DNA of 64,000 bases. Origin: Desmodesmus armatus (lineage: Eukaryota > Chlorophyta > Chlorophyceae > Sphaeropleales > Scenedesmaceae). This document shows positions 13,101 to 24,693 of the stretch, piece after piece. The notes below the pieces were generated by a model, which was not told the origin of the DNA, searched no databases, and was given only the letters and a program-made list of their open reading frames with translations. Numbering within the stretch: the stretch's first letter is position 1; each line of letters starts with the position of its first letter. The translations under genes were made by a program, and so were the position numbers. Where the stretch lies: assembly GCA_007449985.2 (NCBI GenBank), contig VIIQ02000067.1:1-64000 (forward strand), given 5' to 3'.

Positions 13101-15104
13101 CCCCAATTGAGTCAGAGTGCAGCGCGTAGCGTTGGGTTGGTGTCGGCGGGTGCCGCGTGATGGTGCGCAGCGGTGGTGGTCCGCAAATTTTAACATCTGC
13201 TTGGCTCTGATGAAAGACAAAAATAGTGTCTTCAAGCGTACCAACATGCACCCCAATTGAGTCAGAGTGCAGCGCGTAGCGTTGGGTTGGTGTCGGCGGG
13301 TGCCGCGTGATGGTGCGCAGCGGTGGTGGTCCGCAAAAAAAACATCTGCTTGGCTCTGATGAAAGACAAAAATAGTGTCTTCAAGCGTACCAACATGCAC
13401 CCCAATTGAGTCAGAGTGCAGCGCGTAGCGTTGGGTTGGTGTCGGCGGGTGCCGCGTGATGGTGCGCAGCGGTGGTGGTCCGCAAATTTTACATCTGCTT
13501 GGCTCTGATGAAAGACAAAAATAGTGTCTTCAAGCGTACCAACATGCACCCCAATTGAGTCAGAGTGCAGCGCGTAGCGTTGGGTTGGTGTCGGCGGGTG
13601 CCGCGTGATGGTGCGCAGCGGTGGTGGTCCGCAAAAAACATCTGCTTGGCTCTGATGAAAGACAAAAATAGTGTCTTCAAGCGTACCAACATGCACCCCA
13701 ATTGAGTCAGAGTGCAGCGCGTAGCGTTGGGTTGGTGTCGGCGGGTGCCGCGTGATGGTGCGCAGCGGTGGTGGTCCGCAAAAAAAACATCTGCTTGGCT
13801 CTGATGAAAGACAAAATAGTGTCTTCAAGCGTACCAACATGCACCCCAATTGAGTCAGAGTGCAGCGCGTAGCGTTGGGTTGGTGTCGGCGGTGCCGCGT
13901 GATGGTGCGCAGCGGTGGTGGTCCGCAAAAAAAACATCTGCTTGGCTCTGATGAAAGACAAAAATAGTGTCTTCAAGCGTACCAACATGCACCCCATTGA
14001 GTCAGAGTGCAGCGCGTAGCGTTGGGTTGGTGTCGGCGGGTGCCGCGTGATGGTGCGCAGCGGTGGTGGTCCGCAAAAAAAACATCTGCTTGGCTCTGAT
14101 GAAAGACAAAAATAGTGTCTTCAAGCGTACCAACATGCACCCCATTGAGTCAGAGTGCAGCGCGTAGCGTTGGGTTGGTGTCGGCGGGTGCCGCGTGATG
14201 GTGCGCAGCGGTGGTGGTCCGCAAATTTTGCATCTGCTTGGCTCTGATGAAAGACAAAAATAGTGTCTTCAAGCGTACCAACATGCACCCCAATTGAGTC
14301 AGAGTTGACTCGCTCTTGTAACTTGCTCACCTGAACAAAAAAAATTGAGTCAGAGTGCAGCGCGTAGCGTTGGGTTGGTGTCGGCGGGTGCCGCGTGATG
14401 GTGCGCAGCGGTGGTGGTCCGCAAAAAAACATCTGCTTGGCTCTGATGAAAGACAAAAATAGTGTCTTCAAGCGTACCAACATGCACCCCAATTGAGTCA
14501 GAGTGCAGCGCGTAGCGTTGGGTTGGTGTCGGCGGGTGCCGCGTGATGGTGCGCAGCGGTGGTGGTCCGCAAAAAAACATCTGCTTGGCTCTGATGAAAG
14601 ACAAAAATAGTGTCTTCAAGCGTACCAACATGCACCCCAATTGAGTCAGAGTGCAGCGCGTAGCGTTGGGTTGGTGTCGGCGGGTGCCGCGTGATGGTGC
14701 GCAGCGGTGGTGGTCCGCAAAAAAAACATCTGCTTGGCTCTGATGAAAGACAAAATAGTGTCTTCAAGCGTACCAACATGCACCCCAATTGAGTCAGAGT
14801 GCAGCGCGTAGCGTTGGGTTGGTGTCGGCGGGTGCCGCATGATGGTGCGCAGCGGTGGTGGTCCGCAAATTTTACATCTGCTTGGCTCTGATGAAAGACA
14901 AAAATAGTGTCTTCAAGCGTACCAACATGCACCCCAATTGAGTCAGAGTTGACTCCGCTCTTGTAACTTGCTCACCCTGAACAAAAAAAATTGAGTCAGA
15001 GTGCAGCGCGTAGCGTTGGGTTGGTGTCGGCGGGTGCCGCGTGATGGTGCGCAGCGGTGGTGGTCCGCAAAAAAACATCTGCTTGGCTCTGATGAAAGAC
15101 AAAA

Positions 15105-15144
15105 AAGTGTGATCACTTCCAAAAAAAAAAAAAAAAAAAAAAAA
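15105..15144 (+). repeat. A-rich tract (A24) with GATCACTTCC in a satellite unit
   Basis: One unit has GTGTGATCACTTCC followed by 24 A residues in place of the usual GACAAAAATAG joint. GATCACTTCC resembles the GATCACTCC end of the type 2 tails, so this is probably a third insertion site of the same kind of tail, here with its TGTAA part missing. Confidence 0.7.
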
Positions 15145-18100
15145 TAGTGTCTTCAAGCGTACCAACATGCACCCCAATTGAGTCAGAGTGCAGCGCGTAG
15201 CGTTGGGTTGGTGTCGGCGGGTGCCGCGTGATGGTGCGCAGCGGTGGTGGTCCGCAAAAAAAACATCTGCTTGGCTCTGATGAAAGACAAAAATAGTGTC
15301 TTCAAGCGTACCAACATGCACCCCAATTGAGTCAGAGTGCAGCGCGTAGCGTTGGGTTGGTGTCGGCGGGTGCCGCGTGATGGTGCGCAGCGGTGGTGGT
15401 CCGCAAAAAAACATCTGTTTGGCTCTGATGAAAGACAAAATAGTGTCTTCAAGCGTACCAACATGCACCCCAATTGAGTCAGAGTGCAGCGCGTAGCGTT
15501 TGGTTGGTGTCGGCGGGTGCCGCGTGATGGTGCGCAGCGGTGGTGGTCCGCAAAAAAAACATCTGCTTGGCTCTGATGAAAGACAAAAATAGTGTCTTCA
15601 AGCGTACCAACATGCACCCCAATTGAGTCAGAGTGCAGCGCGTAGCGTTGGGTTGGTGTCGGCGGGTGCCGCGTGATGGTGCGCAGCGGTGGTGGTCCGC
15701 AAATTTTACATCTGTTTGGCTCTGATGAAAGACAAAAATAGTGTCTTCAAGCGTACCAACATGCACCCCAATTGAGTCAGAGTTGACTCCGCTCTTGTAA
15801 CTTGCTCACCCTGAACAAAAAAAATTGAGCCAGAGTGCAGCGCGTAGCGTTGGGTTGGTGTCGGCGGGTGCCGCGTGATGGTGCGCAGCGGTGGTGGTCC
15901 GCAAAAAAACATCTGCTTGGCTCTGATGAAAGATAAAAATAGTGTCTTCAAGCGTACCAACATGCACCCCAATTGAGTCAGAGTGCAGCGCGTAGCGTTG
16001 GGTTGGTGTCGGCGGGTGCCGCGTGATGGTGCGCAGCGGTGGTGGTCCGCAAATTTTACATCTGCTTGGCTTTGATGAAAGACAAAAATAGTGTCTTCAA
16101 GCGTACCAACATGCACCCCAATTGAGTCAGAGTGCAGCGCGTAGCGTTGGGTTGGGTCGGCGGGTGCCGCGTGATGGTGCGCAGCGGTGGTGGTCCGCAA
16201 AAAAAACATCTGCTTGGCTCTGATGAAAGACAAAAATAGTGTCTTCAAGCGTACCAACATGCACCCCAATTGAGTCAGAGTGCAGCGCGTAGCGTTGGGT
16301 TGGTGTCGGCGGGTGCCGCGTGATGGTGCGCAGCGGTGGTGGTCCGCAAAAAAACATCTGCTTGGCTCTGATGAAAGACAAAAATAGTGTCTTCAAGCGT
16401 ACCAACATGCACCCCAATTGAGTCAGAGTGCAGCACGTAGCGTTGGGTTGGTGTCGGCGGGTGCCGCGTGATTGTGCGCAGCGGTGGTGGTCCGCAAAAA
16501 AAACATCTGCTTGGCTCTGATGAAAGACAAAAATAGTGTCTTCAAGCGTACCAACATGCACCCCAATTGAGTCAGAGTGCAGCGCGTAGCGTTGGGTTGG
16601 TGTCGGCGGGTGCCGCGTGATGGTGCGCAGCGGTGGTGGTCCGCAAAAAAAAACATCTGCTTGGCTCTGATGAAAGACAAAAATAGTGTCTTCAAGCGTA
16701 CCAACATGCACCCCAATTGAGTCAGAGTGCAGCGCGTAGCGTTGGGTTGGTGTCGGCGGGTGCCGCGTGATGGTGCGCAGCGGTGGTGGTCCGCAAAAAA
16801 AACATCTGCTTGGCTCTGATGAAAGACAAAAATAGTGTCTTCAAGCGTACCAACATGCACCCCAATTGAGTCAGAGTGCAGCGCGTAGCGTTGGGTTGGT
16901 GTCGGCGGGTGCCGCGTGATGGTGCGCAGCGGTGGTGGTCCGCAAAAAAACATCTGCTTGGCTCTGATGAAAGACAAAAATAGTGTCTTCAAGCGTACCA
17001 ACATGCACCCCAATTGAGTCAGAGTGCAGCGCGTAGCGTTGGGTTGGTGTCGGCGGGTGCCGCGTGATGGTGCGCAGCGGTGGTGGTCCGCAAAAAAAAC
17101 ATCTGCTTGGCTCTGATGAAAGACAAAATAGTGTCTTCAAGCGTACCAACATGCACCCCAATTGAGTCAGAGTGCAGCGCGTAGCGTTGGGTTGGTGTCG
17201 GCGGGTGCCGCGTGATGGTGCGCAGCGGTGGTGGTCCGCAAATTTTACATCTGCTTGGCTTTGATGAAAGACAAAAATAGTGTCTCCAAGCGTACCAACA
17301 TGCACCCCATTGAGTCAGAGTGCAGCGCGTAGCGTTGGGTTGGTGTCGCCGGTGCCGCGTGATGGTGCGCAGCGGTGGTGGTCCGCAAAAAAAACATCTG
17401 CTTGGCTCTGATGAAAGACAAAAATAGTGTCTTCAAGCGTACCAACATGCACCCCAATTGAGTCAGAGTGCAGCGCGTAGCGTTGGGTTGGTGTCGGCGG
17501 GTGCCGCGTGATGGTGCGCAGCGGTGGTGGTCCGCAAAAAAACATCTGCTTGGCTCTGATGAAAGACAAAAATAGTGTCTTCAAGCGTACCAACATGCAC
17601 CCCAATTGAGTCAGAGTGCAGCGCGTAGCGTTGGGTTGGTGGTCCGCAAAAAAACATCTGCTTGGCTCTGATGAAAGACAAAAATAGTGTCTTCAAGCGT
17701 ACCAACATGCACCCCAATTGAGTCAGAGTGCAGCGCGTAGCGTTGGGTTGGTGTCGGCGGGTGCCGCGTGATGGTGCGCAGCGGTGGTGGTCCGCAAATT
17801 TTACATCTGCTTGGCTCTGATGAAAGACAAAAATAGTGTCTTCAAGCGTACCAACATGCACCCCAATTGAGTCAGAGTTGACTCCGCTCTTGTAACTTGC
17901 TCACCCTGAACAAAAAAAAATTGAGTCAGAGTGCAGCGTGTAGCGTTGGGTTGGTGTCGGCGGGTGCCGCGTGATGGTGCGCAGCGGTGGTGGTCCGCAA
18001 AAAAAACATCTGCTTGGCTCTGATGAAAGACAAAAATATTGTCTTCAAGCGTACCAACATGCACCCCAATTGAGTCAGAGTGCAGCGCGTAGCGTTGGGT

Positions 18101-19324
18101 TGGTGTCGGCGGGTGCCGCGTGATGGTGCGCAGCGGTAGTGGTCCGCAAATTTTACATCTGCTTGGCTCTGATGAAAGACAAAAATAGTGTCTTCAAGCG
18201 TACCAACATGCACCCCAATTGAGTCAGAGTGCAGCGCGTAGCGTTGGGTTGGTGTCGGCGGGTGCCGCGTGATGGTGCGCAGCGGTGGTGGTCCGCAAAA
18301 AAAACATCTGCTTGGCTCTGATGAAAGACAAAATAGTGTCTTCAAGCGTACCAACATGCACCCCAATTGAGTCAGAGTGCAGCGCGTAGCGTTGGGTTGG
18401 TGTCGGCGGGTGCCGCGTGATGGTGCGCAGCGGTGGTGGTCCGCAAAAAAAACATCTGTTTGGCTCTGATGAAAGACAAAAATAGTGTCTTCAAGCGTAC
18501 CAACATGCACCCCAATTGAGTCAGAGTGCAGCGCGTAGCGTTTGGTTGGTGTCGGCGGGTGCCGCGTGATGGTGCGCAGCGGTGGTGGTCCGCAAAAAAA
18601 AACATCTGCTTGGCTCTGATGAAAGACAAAAATAGTGTCTTCAAGCGTACCAACATGCACCCCAATTGAGTCAGAGTGCAGCGCGTAGCGTTGGGTTGGT
18701 GTCGGCGGGTGCCGCGTGATGGTGCGCAGCGGTGGTGGTCCGCAAAAAAACATCTGCTTGGCTCTGATGAAAGACAAAAATAGTGTCTTCAAGCGTACCA
18801 ACATGCACCCCAATTGAGTCAGAGTTGACTCCGCTCTTGTAACTTGCTCACCCTGAACAAAAAAAAATTGAGTCAGAGTGCAGCGCGTAGCGTTGGGTTG
18901 GTGTCGGCGGGTGCCGCGTGATGGTGCGCAGCGGTGGTGGTTCGCAAATTTTACATCTGCTTGGCTCTGATGAAAGACAAAAATAGTGTCTTCAAGCGTA
19001 CCAACATGCACCCCAATTGAGTCAGAGTGCAGCGCGTAGCGTTGGGTTGGTGTCGGCGGGTGCCGCGTGATGGTGCGCAGCGGTGGTGGTCCGCAAATTG
19101 TACATCTGCTTGGCTCTGATGAAAGACAAAAATAGTGTCTTCAAGCGTACCAACATGCACCCCAATTGAGTCAGAGTGCAGCGCGTAGCGTTGGGTTGGT
19201 GTCGGCGGGTGCCGCGTGATGGTGCGCAGCGGTGGTGGTCCGCAAAAAAACATCTGCTTGGCTCTGATGAAAGACAAAAATAGTGTCTTCAAGCGTACCA
19301 ACATGCACCCCAATTGAGTCAGAG

Positions 19325-19367
19325 TTGACTCCGCTCTTGTAACTTGCTCACCCTGAACAAAAAAAAA
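19325..19367 (+). mobile_element. Type 1 poly(A)-tailed insert flanked by 11-bp direct repeats
   Basis: This is one of ten copies, at about 1975-2017, 4310-4352, 14305-14344, 14949-14990, 15783-15824, 17878-17920, 18825-18867, 19325-19367, 19975-20017 and 20327-20369. The insert reads TTGACTCCGCTCTTGTAAC, then TTGCTCACCCTGAAC, then about 8-9 A. TTGAGTCAGAG stands on both sides, like a target-site duplication. The TGTAA motif lies about 18 bases before the A tract (mutated to TAGTAA in the first copy). All ten sit at the same point in the unit, so after one insertion they probably spread by amplification of the array. Confidence 0.85.
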
Positions 19368-20807
19368 TTGAGTCAGAGTGCAGCGCGTAGCGTTGGGTTG
19401 GTGTCGGCGGGTGCCGCGTGATGGTGCGCAGCGGTGGTGGTCCGCAAATTTTACATCTGCTTGGCTCTGATGAAAGACAAAAATAGTGTCTTCAAGCGTA
19501 CCAACATGCACCCCAATTGAGTCAGAGTGCAGCGCGTAGCGTTGGGTTGGTGTCGGCGGGTGCCGCGTGATGGTGCGCAGCGGTGGTGGTCCGCAAAAAA
19601 AACATCTGCTTGGCTCTGATGAAAGACAAAAATAGTGTCTTCAAGCGTACCAACATGCACCCCAATTGAGTCAGAGTGCAGCGCGTAGCGTTGGGTTGGT
19701 GTCGGCGGGTGCCGCGTGATGGTGCGCAGCGGTGGTGGTCCGCAAAAAAAACATCTGTTTGGCTCTGATGAAAGACAAAAATAGTGTCTTCAAGCGTACC
19801 AACATGCACCCCAATTGAGTCAGAGTGCAGCGCGTAGCGTTGGGTTGGTGTCGGCGGGTGCCGCGTGATGGTGCGCAGCGGTGGTGGTCCGCAAAAAAAA
19901 CATCTGTTTGGCTCTGATGAAAGACAAAAATAGTGTCTTCAAGCGTACCAACATGCACCCCAATTGAGTCAGAGTTGACTCCGCTCTTGTAACTTGCTCA
20001 CCCTGAACAAAAAAAAATTGAGTCAGAGTGCAGCGCGTAGCGTTTGGTTGGTGTCGGCGGGTGCTGCGTGATGGTGCGCAGCGGTGGTGGTCCGCAAAAA
20101 AAACATCTGCTTGGCTCTGATGAAAGACAAAAATAGTGTCTTCAAGCTTACCAACATGCACCCCAATTGAGTCAGAGTGCAGCGCGTAGCGTTGGGTTGG
20201 TGTCGGCGGGTGCCGCGTGATGGTGCGCAGCGGTGGTGGTCCGCAAAAAAAACATCTATTTGGCTCTGATGAAAGACAAAAATAGTGTCTTCAAGCGTAC
20301 CAACATGCACCCCAATTGAGTCAGAGTTGACTCCGCTCTTGTAACTTGCTCACCCTGAACAAAAAAAATATTGAGTCAGAGTGCAGCGCGTAGCGTTGGG
20401 TTGGTGTCGGCGGGTGCCGCGTGATGGTGCGCAGCGGTGGTGGTCCGCAAAAAAAACATCTGCTTGGCTCTGATGAAAGACAAAAATAGTGTCTTCAAGC
20501 GTACCAACATGCACCCCAATTGAGTCAGAGTGCAGCGCGTAGCGTTGGGTTGGTGTCGGCGGGTGCCGCGTGATGGTGCGCAGCGGTGGTGGTCCGCAAA
20601 TAAAAACTGCTTGGCTCTGATGAAAGACAAAAATAGTGTCTTCAAGCGTACCAACATGCACCCCAATTGAGTCAGAGTGCAGCGCGTAGCGTTGGGTTGG
20701 TGTCGGCGGGTGCCGCGTGATGGTGCGCAGCGGTGGTGGTCCGCAAAAAAAAACATCTGCTTGGCTCTGATGAAAGACAAAAATAGTGTCTTTCTTCTTT
20801 CAAGCGG

Positions 20808-21388
20808 TCTTGTTGGCGGCATAGTGGAGATTGGTCATTGTCAGTGCTGATGAGTATAAACCTTTCATCCAGGCACCACACGGCTTGTAGCCTGCCAAAT
20901 AGCAAGATCAGGCCGACTTCGTGTACTGCTCGTGAAGGCCCTATGGGGCTCGTGAAGTTTCACGATCGCCCTGCGAGAGCTTCTCGAGAAAGGTCGTCTT
21001 CCCAGTGTAAGATCGCAGAGGCTGAAGCTGTCGTGTCTGTCAACGAAAAGAAATGGCGCGTTGTTTTGGGAATTTGGATGGTGTTCAGTCAAAAACCAGA
21101 ATTGCCCCATCATGTTGCTAGGTCTTTACAGGGAGGTATCATCTCCAAGAAATTCAAGTGATTGGACTATGCAATCGCGGCTCCTCAGTCTTCCATTCGG
21201 CAGGTCACATTCAACACGGTGGATAGACACCGTTCTGCACCCAGTTCAAATGTTCACACGACACATGCTTTCCCAGCACACATCCTAATTGCCTCGCACA
21301 AGCAACAGCACATGAACAGACTTGCCATACATACGTGGCACTGTTGTCTGGGCTATACAGTGTAGCCTGAAACATGGGCACAAGCATC
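20808..21388. other. Spacer between satellite and zinc-finger gene
   Basis: This holds the 3' untranslated region of the minus-strand CCCH gene, down to about 21,126, and some 300 bases of unique sequence next to the array. Several open frames cross it, but none has a recognisable motif or is joined to plausible splice sites. Confidence 0.5.
21126..21130 (-). terminator. Putative TGTAA poly(A) signal of CCCH gene
   Basis: The minus strand reads TGTAA here, about 260 bases after the stop codon of the CCCH gene. It is the first TGTAA I found downstream of that stop. Confidence 0.4.
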
Positions 21389-24300
21389 CTAGTCAGCAGA
21401 TGGGTCTGCTTGTGCCACCACATCCCCACCAGGCTGGGCCGTAAGCCCTGATGCTGCCAGTCCCGTGTCGGAGACGCTGCCTGCCAGCAATCCCAGCAAC
21501 GCCTGTGCTGCTGTACTGGACACACCGTCAGTGCCTGCTGGTGCTGCTGATGAGCCTGCAGCTGCCATGCCAGCCAGCAGAGAAGCCAGTGCCGCAGTAG
21601 AGGATGCATCTGCTGCTGATTTGGCTTCCACTGCTGCTTGCTGCTGCTCAGTTCCTGCTGCTGCTTTGGCATCAGCGGCTGCTGCTGCACTACTGCTGGA
21701 TGACGCAGCTAACAGGACCTGCGCCACTGCATCAGCTGGTGCAAGCGCAGAGGCAGCATTAGCGGCAGGCGCAGAAGCGCCACCTGCTGCATTACCAGCG
21801 TCGGCTGCTGCTGCTGAGGGTGGTGGGGCCAAGCCAAGCTGCTGCAACTGCGCCAGCAGAGCAGCTGGGTTGGAGGCGGCATGCCCACCTGGTTGCGGGG
21901 CTGGTGCTGCTGCCTGTGGCTGACTGCTGCTGACCTGCAGGGCCCCCAGTGCCTCCAGCAGCTGCGATGCAACTGCAGCATCACCTGCTGCATTGGAGGG
22001 TGCAACTGCTGCGGCTGGTTGCTGGGCTGGCTGCTGCTGCAAGGCTTGCTGCAATAGCTTCACTGATCCACACAGACAATCACATACATTTTGCAAGTCA
22101 CCAGGTTGGATCAGATGGTATGTTCAGTAAGGTTTTGCCACCCATACTGACATTGCCACATGTGGGTGACCACCAGACATGCAGGCAGCAAGTCACATGG
22201 CGCATGACAACTCAAACCGCATCAAAGCTGTGCTCTGATCGAGTCGGTACACCAATGCTACAACAGGTTGAGAACACATACCTGCAGGTCAAGGCTTGCA
22301 GGATTGCTGCTGTCTGTCGCACTGCCGTTTGACAGCAAGGCACGCAGCTGAGCAGCTGCTGCTGGTTGCGGGGCTGCAGCTGCAGGAGCTGCCGCCGCCG
22401 CAGCTGCTGGCCTGCCCATACCCAGCAGCTGCAAGAGCGCGGCAGCTGCTTGGTCACTGCTGCTTGGTGCTGCCGGCGCCTGCACTGGCGCTGTTGCCGG
22501 CTGGCCCTGCAGCAGCTGCTGCAGCAGCTGCATTGGAGTTTGTTGGCTGGGCACGGCTGCTGCTGCTGGTACAGATGCCGGCTGTTGTGAAGCAGCTGGC
22601 TTGACTGCTGCTGCTGCCTCCTGCATTGGGGCTGCTCCACCTAGCAACAGCTTGAGGGCCGCCTGCACACAACCACGTACATACATGACATGAAAGCTCA
22701 AACGCATGTTTCATGGCTGCATCTGCATGCCATGGCAACCGTTTCAGCCATACATACGGCAGGTATACTGTTTGAGTGGAGTCAACCACAAGTGACCTAG
22801 CGATACCTACACATGCCACACCTTTGTGGGCTGCAGAATGAGCTTTTGAGCTCGACACCCGCAGTCACCCGGGCTGCCATGTGCTGCTTTGACACAGGGG
22901 AAGGCACCCACCTCCAGGCTGCTGTTGGCCCCTCCAGCGACAGCTGCTGCTGCTGCGGACCGGTCGGCTGCTGCTGCAGCCGCTGCTGCGCTGTTCATGG
23001 CTCCTTGTGCCTGCCCACTGCCCTGCTGCCCCAGCAGCGCTGAGAACATCTTCAGCGCCTGAGACTGCTGGGCTTGCTGCTCTGCAGACAGCAAACGCGC
23101 CAGCCAAGACCACTAGTCAGTGAAGGTGTGGAGGGAAAGGAGGGAGCCTGATAAGGAGCTCAGTGTGCACCGTCAGTTCTGTTGGAAGCAGCGGCGCAAT
23201 CACCCTACTGCCACCAAACACTGCAATTTCAACCCAGCCACCACACTACTGCACATCGCTCAGAACGACCCACAGTCAGTTGGCTGCAGCAGATTGCGGT
23301 GTGGGATGCATGACCAACCTCACGAGCCTGTGCCAGCCTGCTGCCAGGCTTTTGCCACGCTCCCCCAGCCCACCTGCTTGCATCTCCGACTGCATCTGCT
23401 GCTGCAGCCAGACAGGGTCCTCCTCAGGCTTGCGCAGCTCAGCCTCAGCGTGGGCAAAGAAGCACACCCGGCGCTTGCAGCCCACACCATCAGTGCACAT
23501 CTGCGGCAATGGTCAGACCAGTCTCAACCGCGTCTGCTACAAGCTGCGAACATGGGGTGAGTTGGTGTTTGTGACATGTGTCTAGGGCCAGGACACTGAC
23601 TGGACCAGATCCCTCAGCCAATGCAGCACCCCCCGTTGCAACTGGACTTGTCCTCGCATGCTGTGGCGATTGATTAGGTGCAGCACAGTATGTTGTGTGG
23701 ACGATGCAGCCACGGCTATATCTCTCACCTGAGTCCTGTAGCGGGATGGGTGCAGCCAGCACTCAAACACGCCGTGTGCAAAGGGGCATGCATCCTGACG
23801 TCTGCAGCAGCCATTCTGCACCATCAGCAACAACAGCAGACGTGGTCAGGAACAAGATATTGTGATCAAGAACAAACAGCGCAACCATACCTTCACCATG
23901 ACAACAGCACCCATGTGCCATGCACCCTGCCTACTGCTGGCCCCCTGCTGTGCTGTTGCTCTGGCTCACCCTGCGGAACTCCGGGCAGGCAGTGCCAGAG
24001 TAGCGGTAACGCTTTGGGCAGCGTCGTTTTGCCTTCTCTCCAGGATGTGCAAACGGGCACTGCAGCAGAACAAACATAACACCACCATCAGTACAGTTCC
24101 AGGGTCCCTACCATCAACATGAACAGATACCATCACTGGCACACTCAGCCGACTTTACTGATTGGTTTACCTGTGTCCAATCATGGGGGCGAGAGCGTGG
24201 GCAGCGCTTCACCTGCAGCATGGGCAGTTTCGGGTGAGGACCCTCCCTCATACTCCTACTGCTGTGCAGAGATCGGCCCAATGGCCGATCACGCCAGCCG

Positions 24301-24396
24301 CACCTTGAACTGGTACATTCGAAACTCATCAGATGAGAACGAAGCAGCGTCCAAATCGAAGACCACGTCCTTCTGACTGTTGTTGCTTGCAGACAT
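21389..24396 (-). CDS. Plant-type tandem CCCH zinc-finger protein (549 aa, 8 exons)
   Basis: Exons: 24396-24304, 24212-24171, 24059-23970, 23815-23729, 23500-23374, 23081-22912, 22662-22282, 22048-21389; all phases agree. Residues 32-50 carry the plant-specific C-x5-H-x4-C-x3-H element (Cys35, His41, Cys46, His50). The tandem zinc fingers follow: C-x8-C-x5-C-x3-H at 70-89, then 16 residues, then C-x5-C-x4-C-x3-H at 106-121. The linker [16 protein letters not shown] is a hallmark of the plant TZF family. Known family members bind RNA, often AU-rich, in cytoplasmic granules and act in mRNA decay or translation control; that role is inferred here. Ankyrin repeats, present in some plant relatives, are absent. 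From about residue 147 on the protein is almost entirely Ala/Gln/Pro/Ser low complexity. The start is chosen at the first Met, 31 residues before the first intron. The stop of the next gene lies only 298 bases upstream. Confidence 0.93.
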
Positions 24397-24693
24397 CGTG
24401 CGAAACCCTTCAAGCTAGGGATCCTTGGACAAAGGATAATGCAATCACACCATCAAGCAGCTTCATGAGGACTGGCGTGGTTGGCCATGCGTGACAGATG
24501 GAGTACACTGTTGTTACAAGTAAGTTTGACCTGGTCAGCTGAAGGAGTTTGGACCGCCCTGGACTGGTCTGGCAGTAGGACAAAGCTCCAGGGGAATCAC
24601 TCATGGACTGCAGTCTCAGGGCATTGCTGCCGTTGCGGCAGCATCCCCACAGCCTAGCACACCATGAAGGGCCCCATGCTCCACTTGCCAGAA
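24397..24693. promoter_or_regulatory. Short intergenic region: TWD40-1 3' end and CCCH promoter
   Basis: Only 297 bases separate the CCCH start codon from the stop codon of the upstream gene. The upstream gene's TGTAA at 24,514-24,518 leaves about 117 bases for promoter and 5' leader. No TATA-like box is evident. Confidence 0.5.
24514..24518 (-). terminator. Putative TGTAA poly(A) signal of TWD40-1 gene
   Basis: TGTAA on the minus strand, 176 bases beyond the stop codon at 24,694. Confidence 0.5.

Larger units (their letters stand above)
683..20807 (+). repeat. 149-bp satellite array, about 130 units
   Basis: The unit is 149 bases when its internal A tract is A8. It begins ATTGAGTCAGAGTGCAGCGC, has a GC-rich middle (GTTGGTGTCGGCGGGTGCC, GTGCGCAGCGGTGGTGGTCC), then the A tract (usually 6-9), CATCTGCTTGGCTCTGATG, and ends ACCAACATGCACCCCA. 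Units run head to tail with no spacers. The last one breaks off at about 20,791, followed by a degenerate CTTCTTTCAAGCG scrap. Because 149 is not a multiple of three and the A tract varies, any reading frame changes from unit to unit; no protein is implied. The length is close to one nucleosome core (147 bp), which is common for centromeric or heterochromatic satellites, but nothing here proves a centromeric role. No telomere-type repeat is present. Confidence 0.97.

Noticed and set aside
683..20807. Proteins of up to 293 codons encoded by the minus strand of the repeat
   Set aside because: The frame rotates each 149-bp unit and depends on A-tract length. The open frames follow from a unit with few stops, not from coding constraint.
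683..20807. CRISPR array
   Set aside because: The units abut directly, are 149 bp long and have no unique spacers; the context is eukaryotic.
683..20807. tRNA-derived SINE as origin of the unit
   Set aside because: I looked for pol III A and B boxes on both strands of the unit and found no acceptable pair.
21465..21923. 152-codon plus-strand frame opposite the CCCH tail
   Set aside because: It is the complement of GCT/CAG-rich coding sequence on the minus strand and is itself only Ala-rich low complexity.
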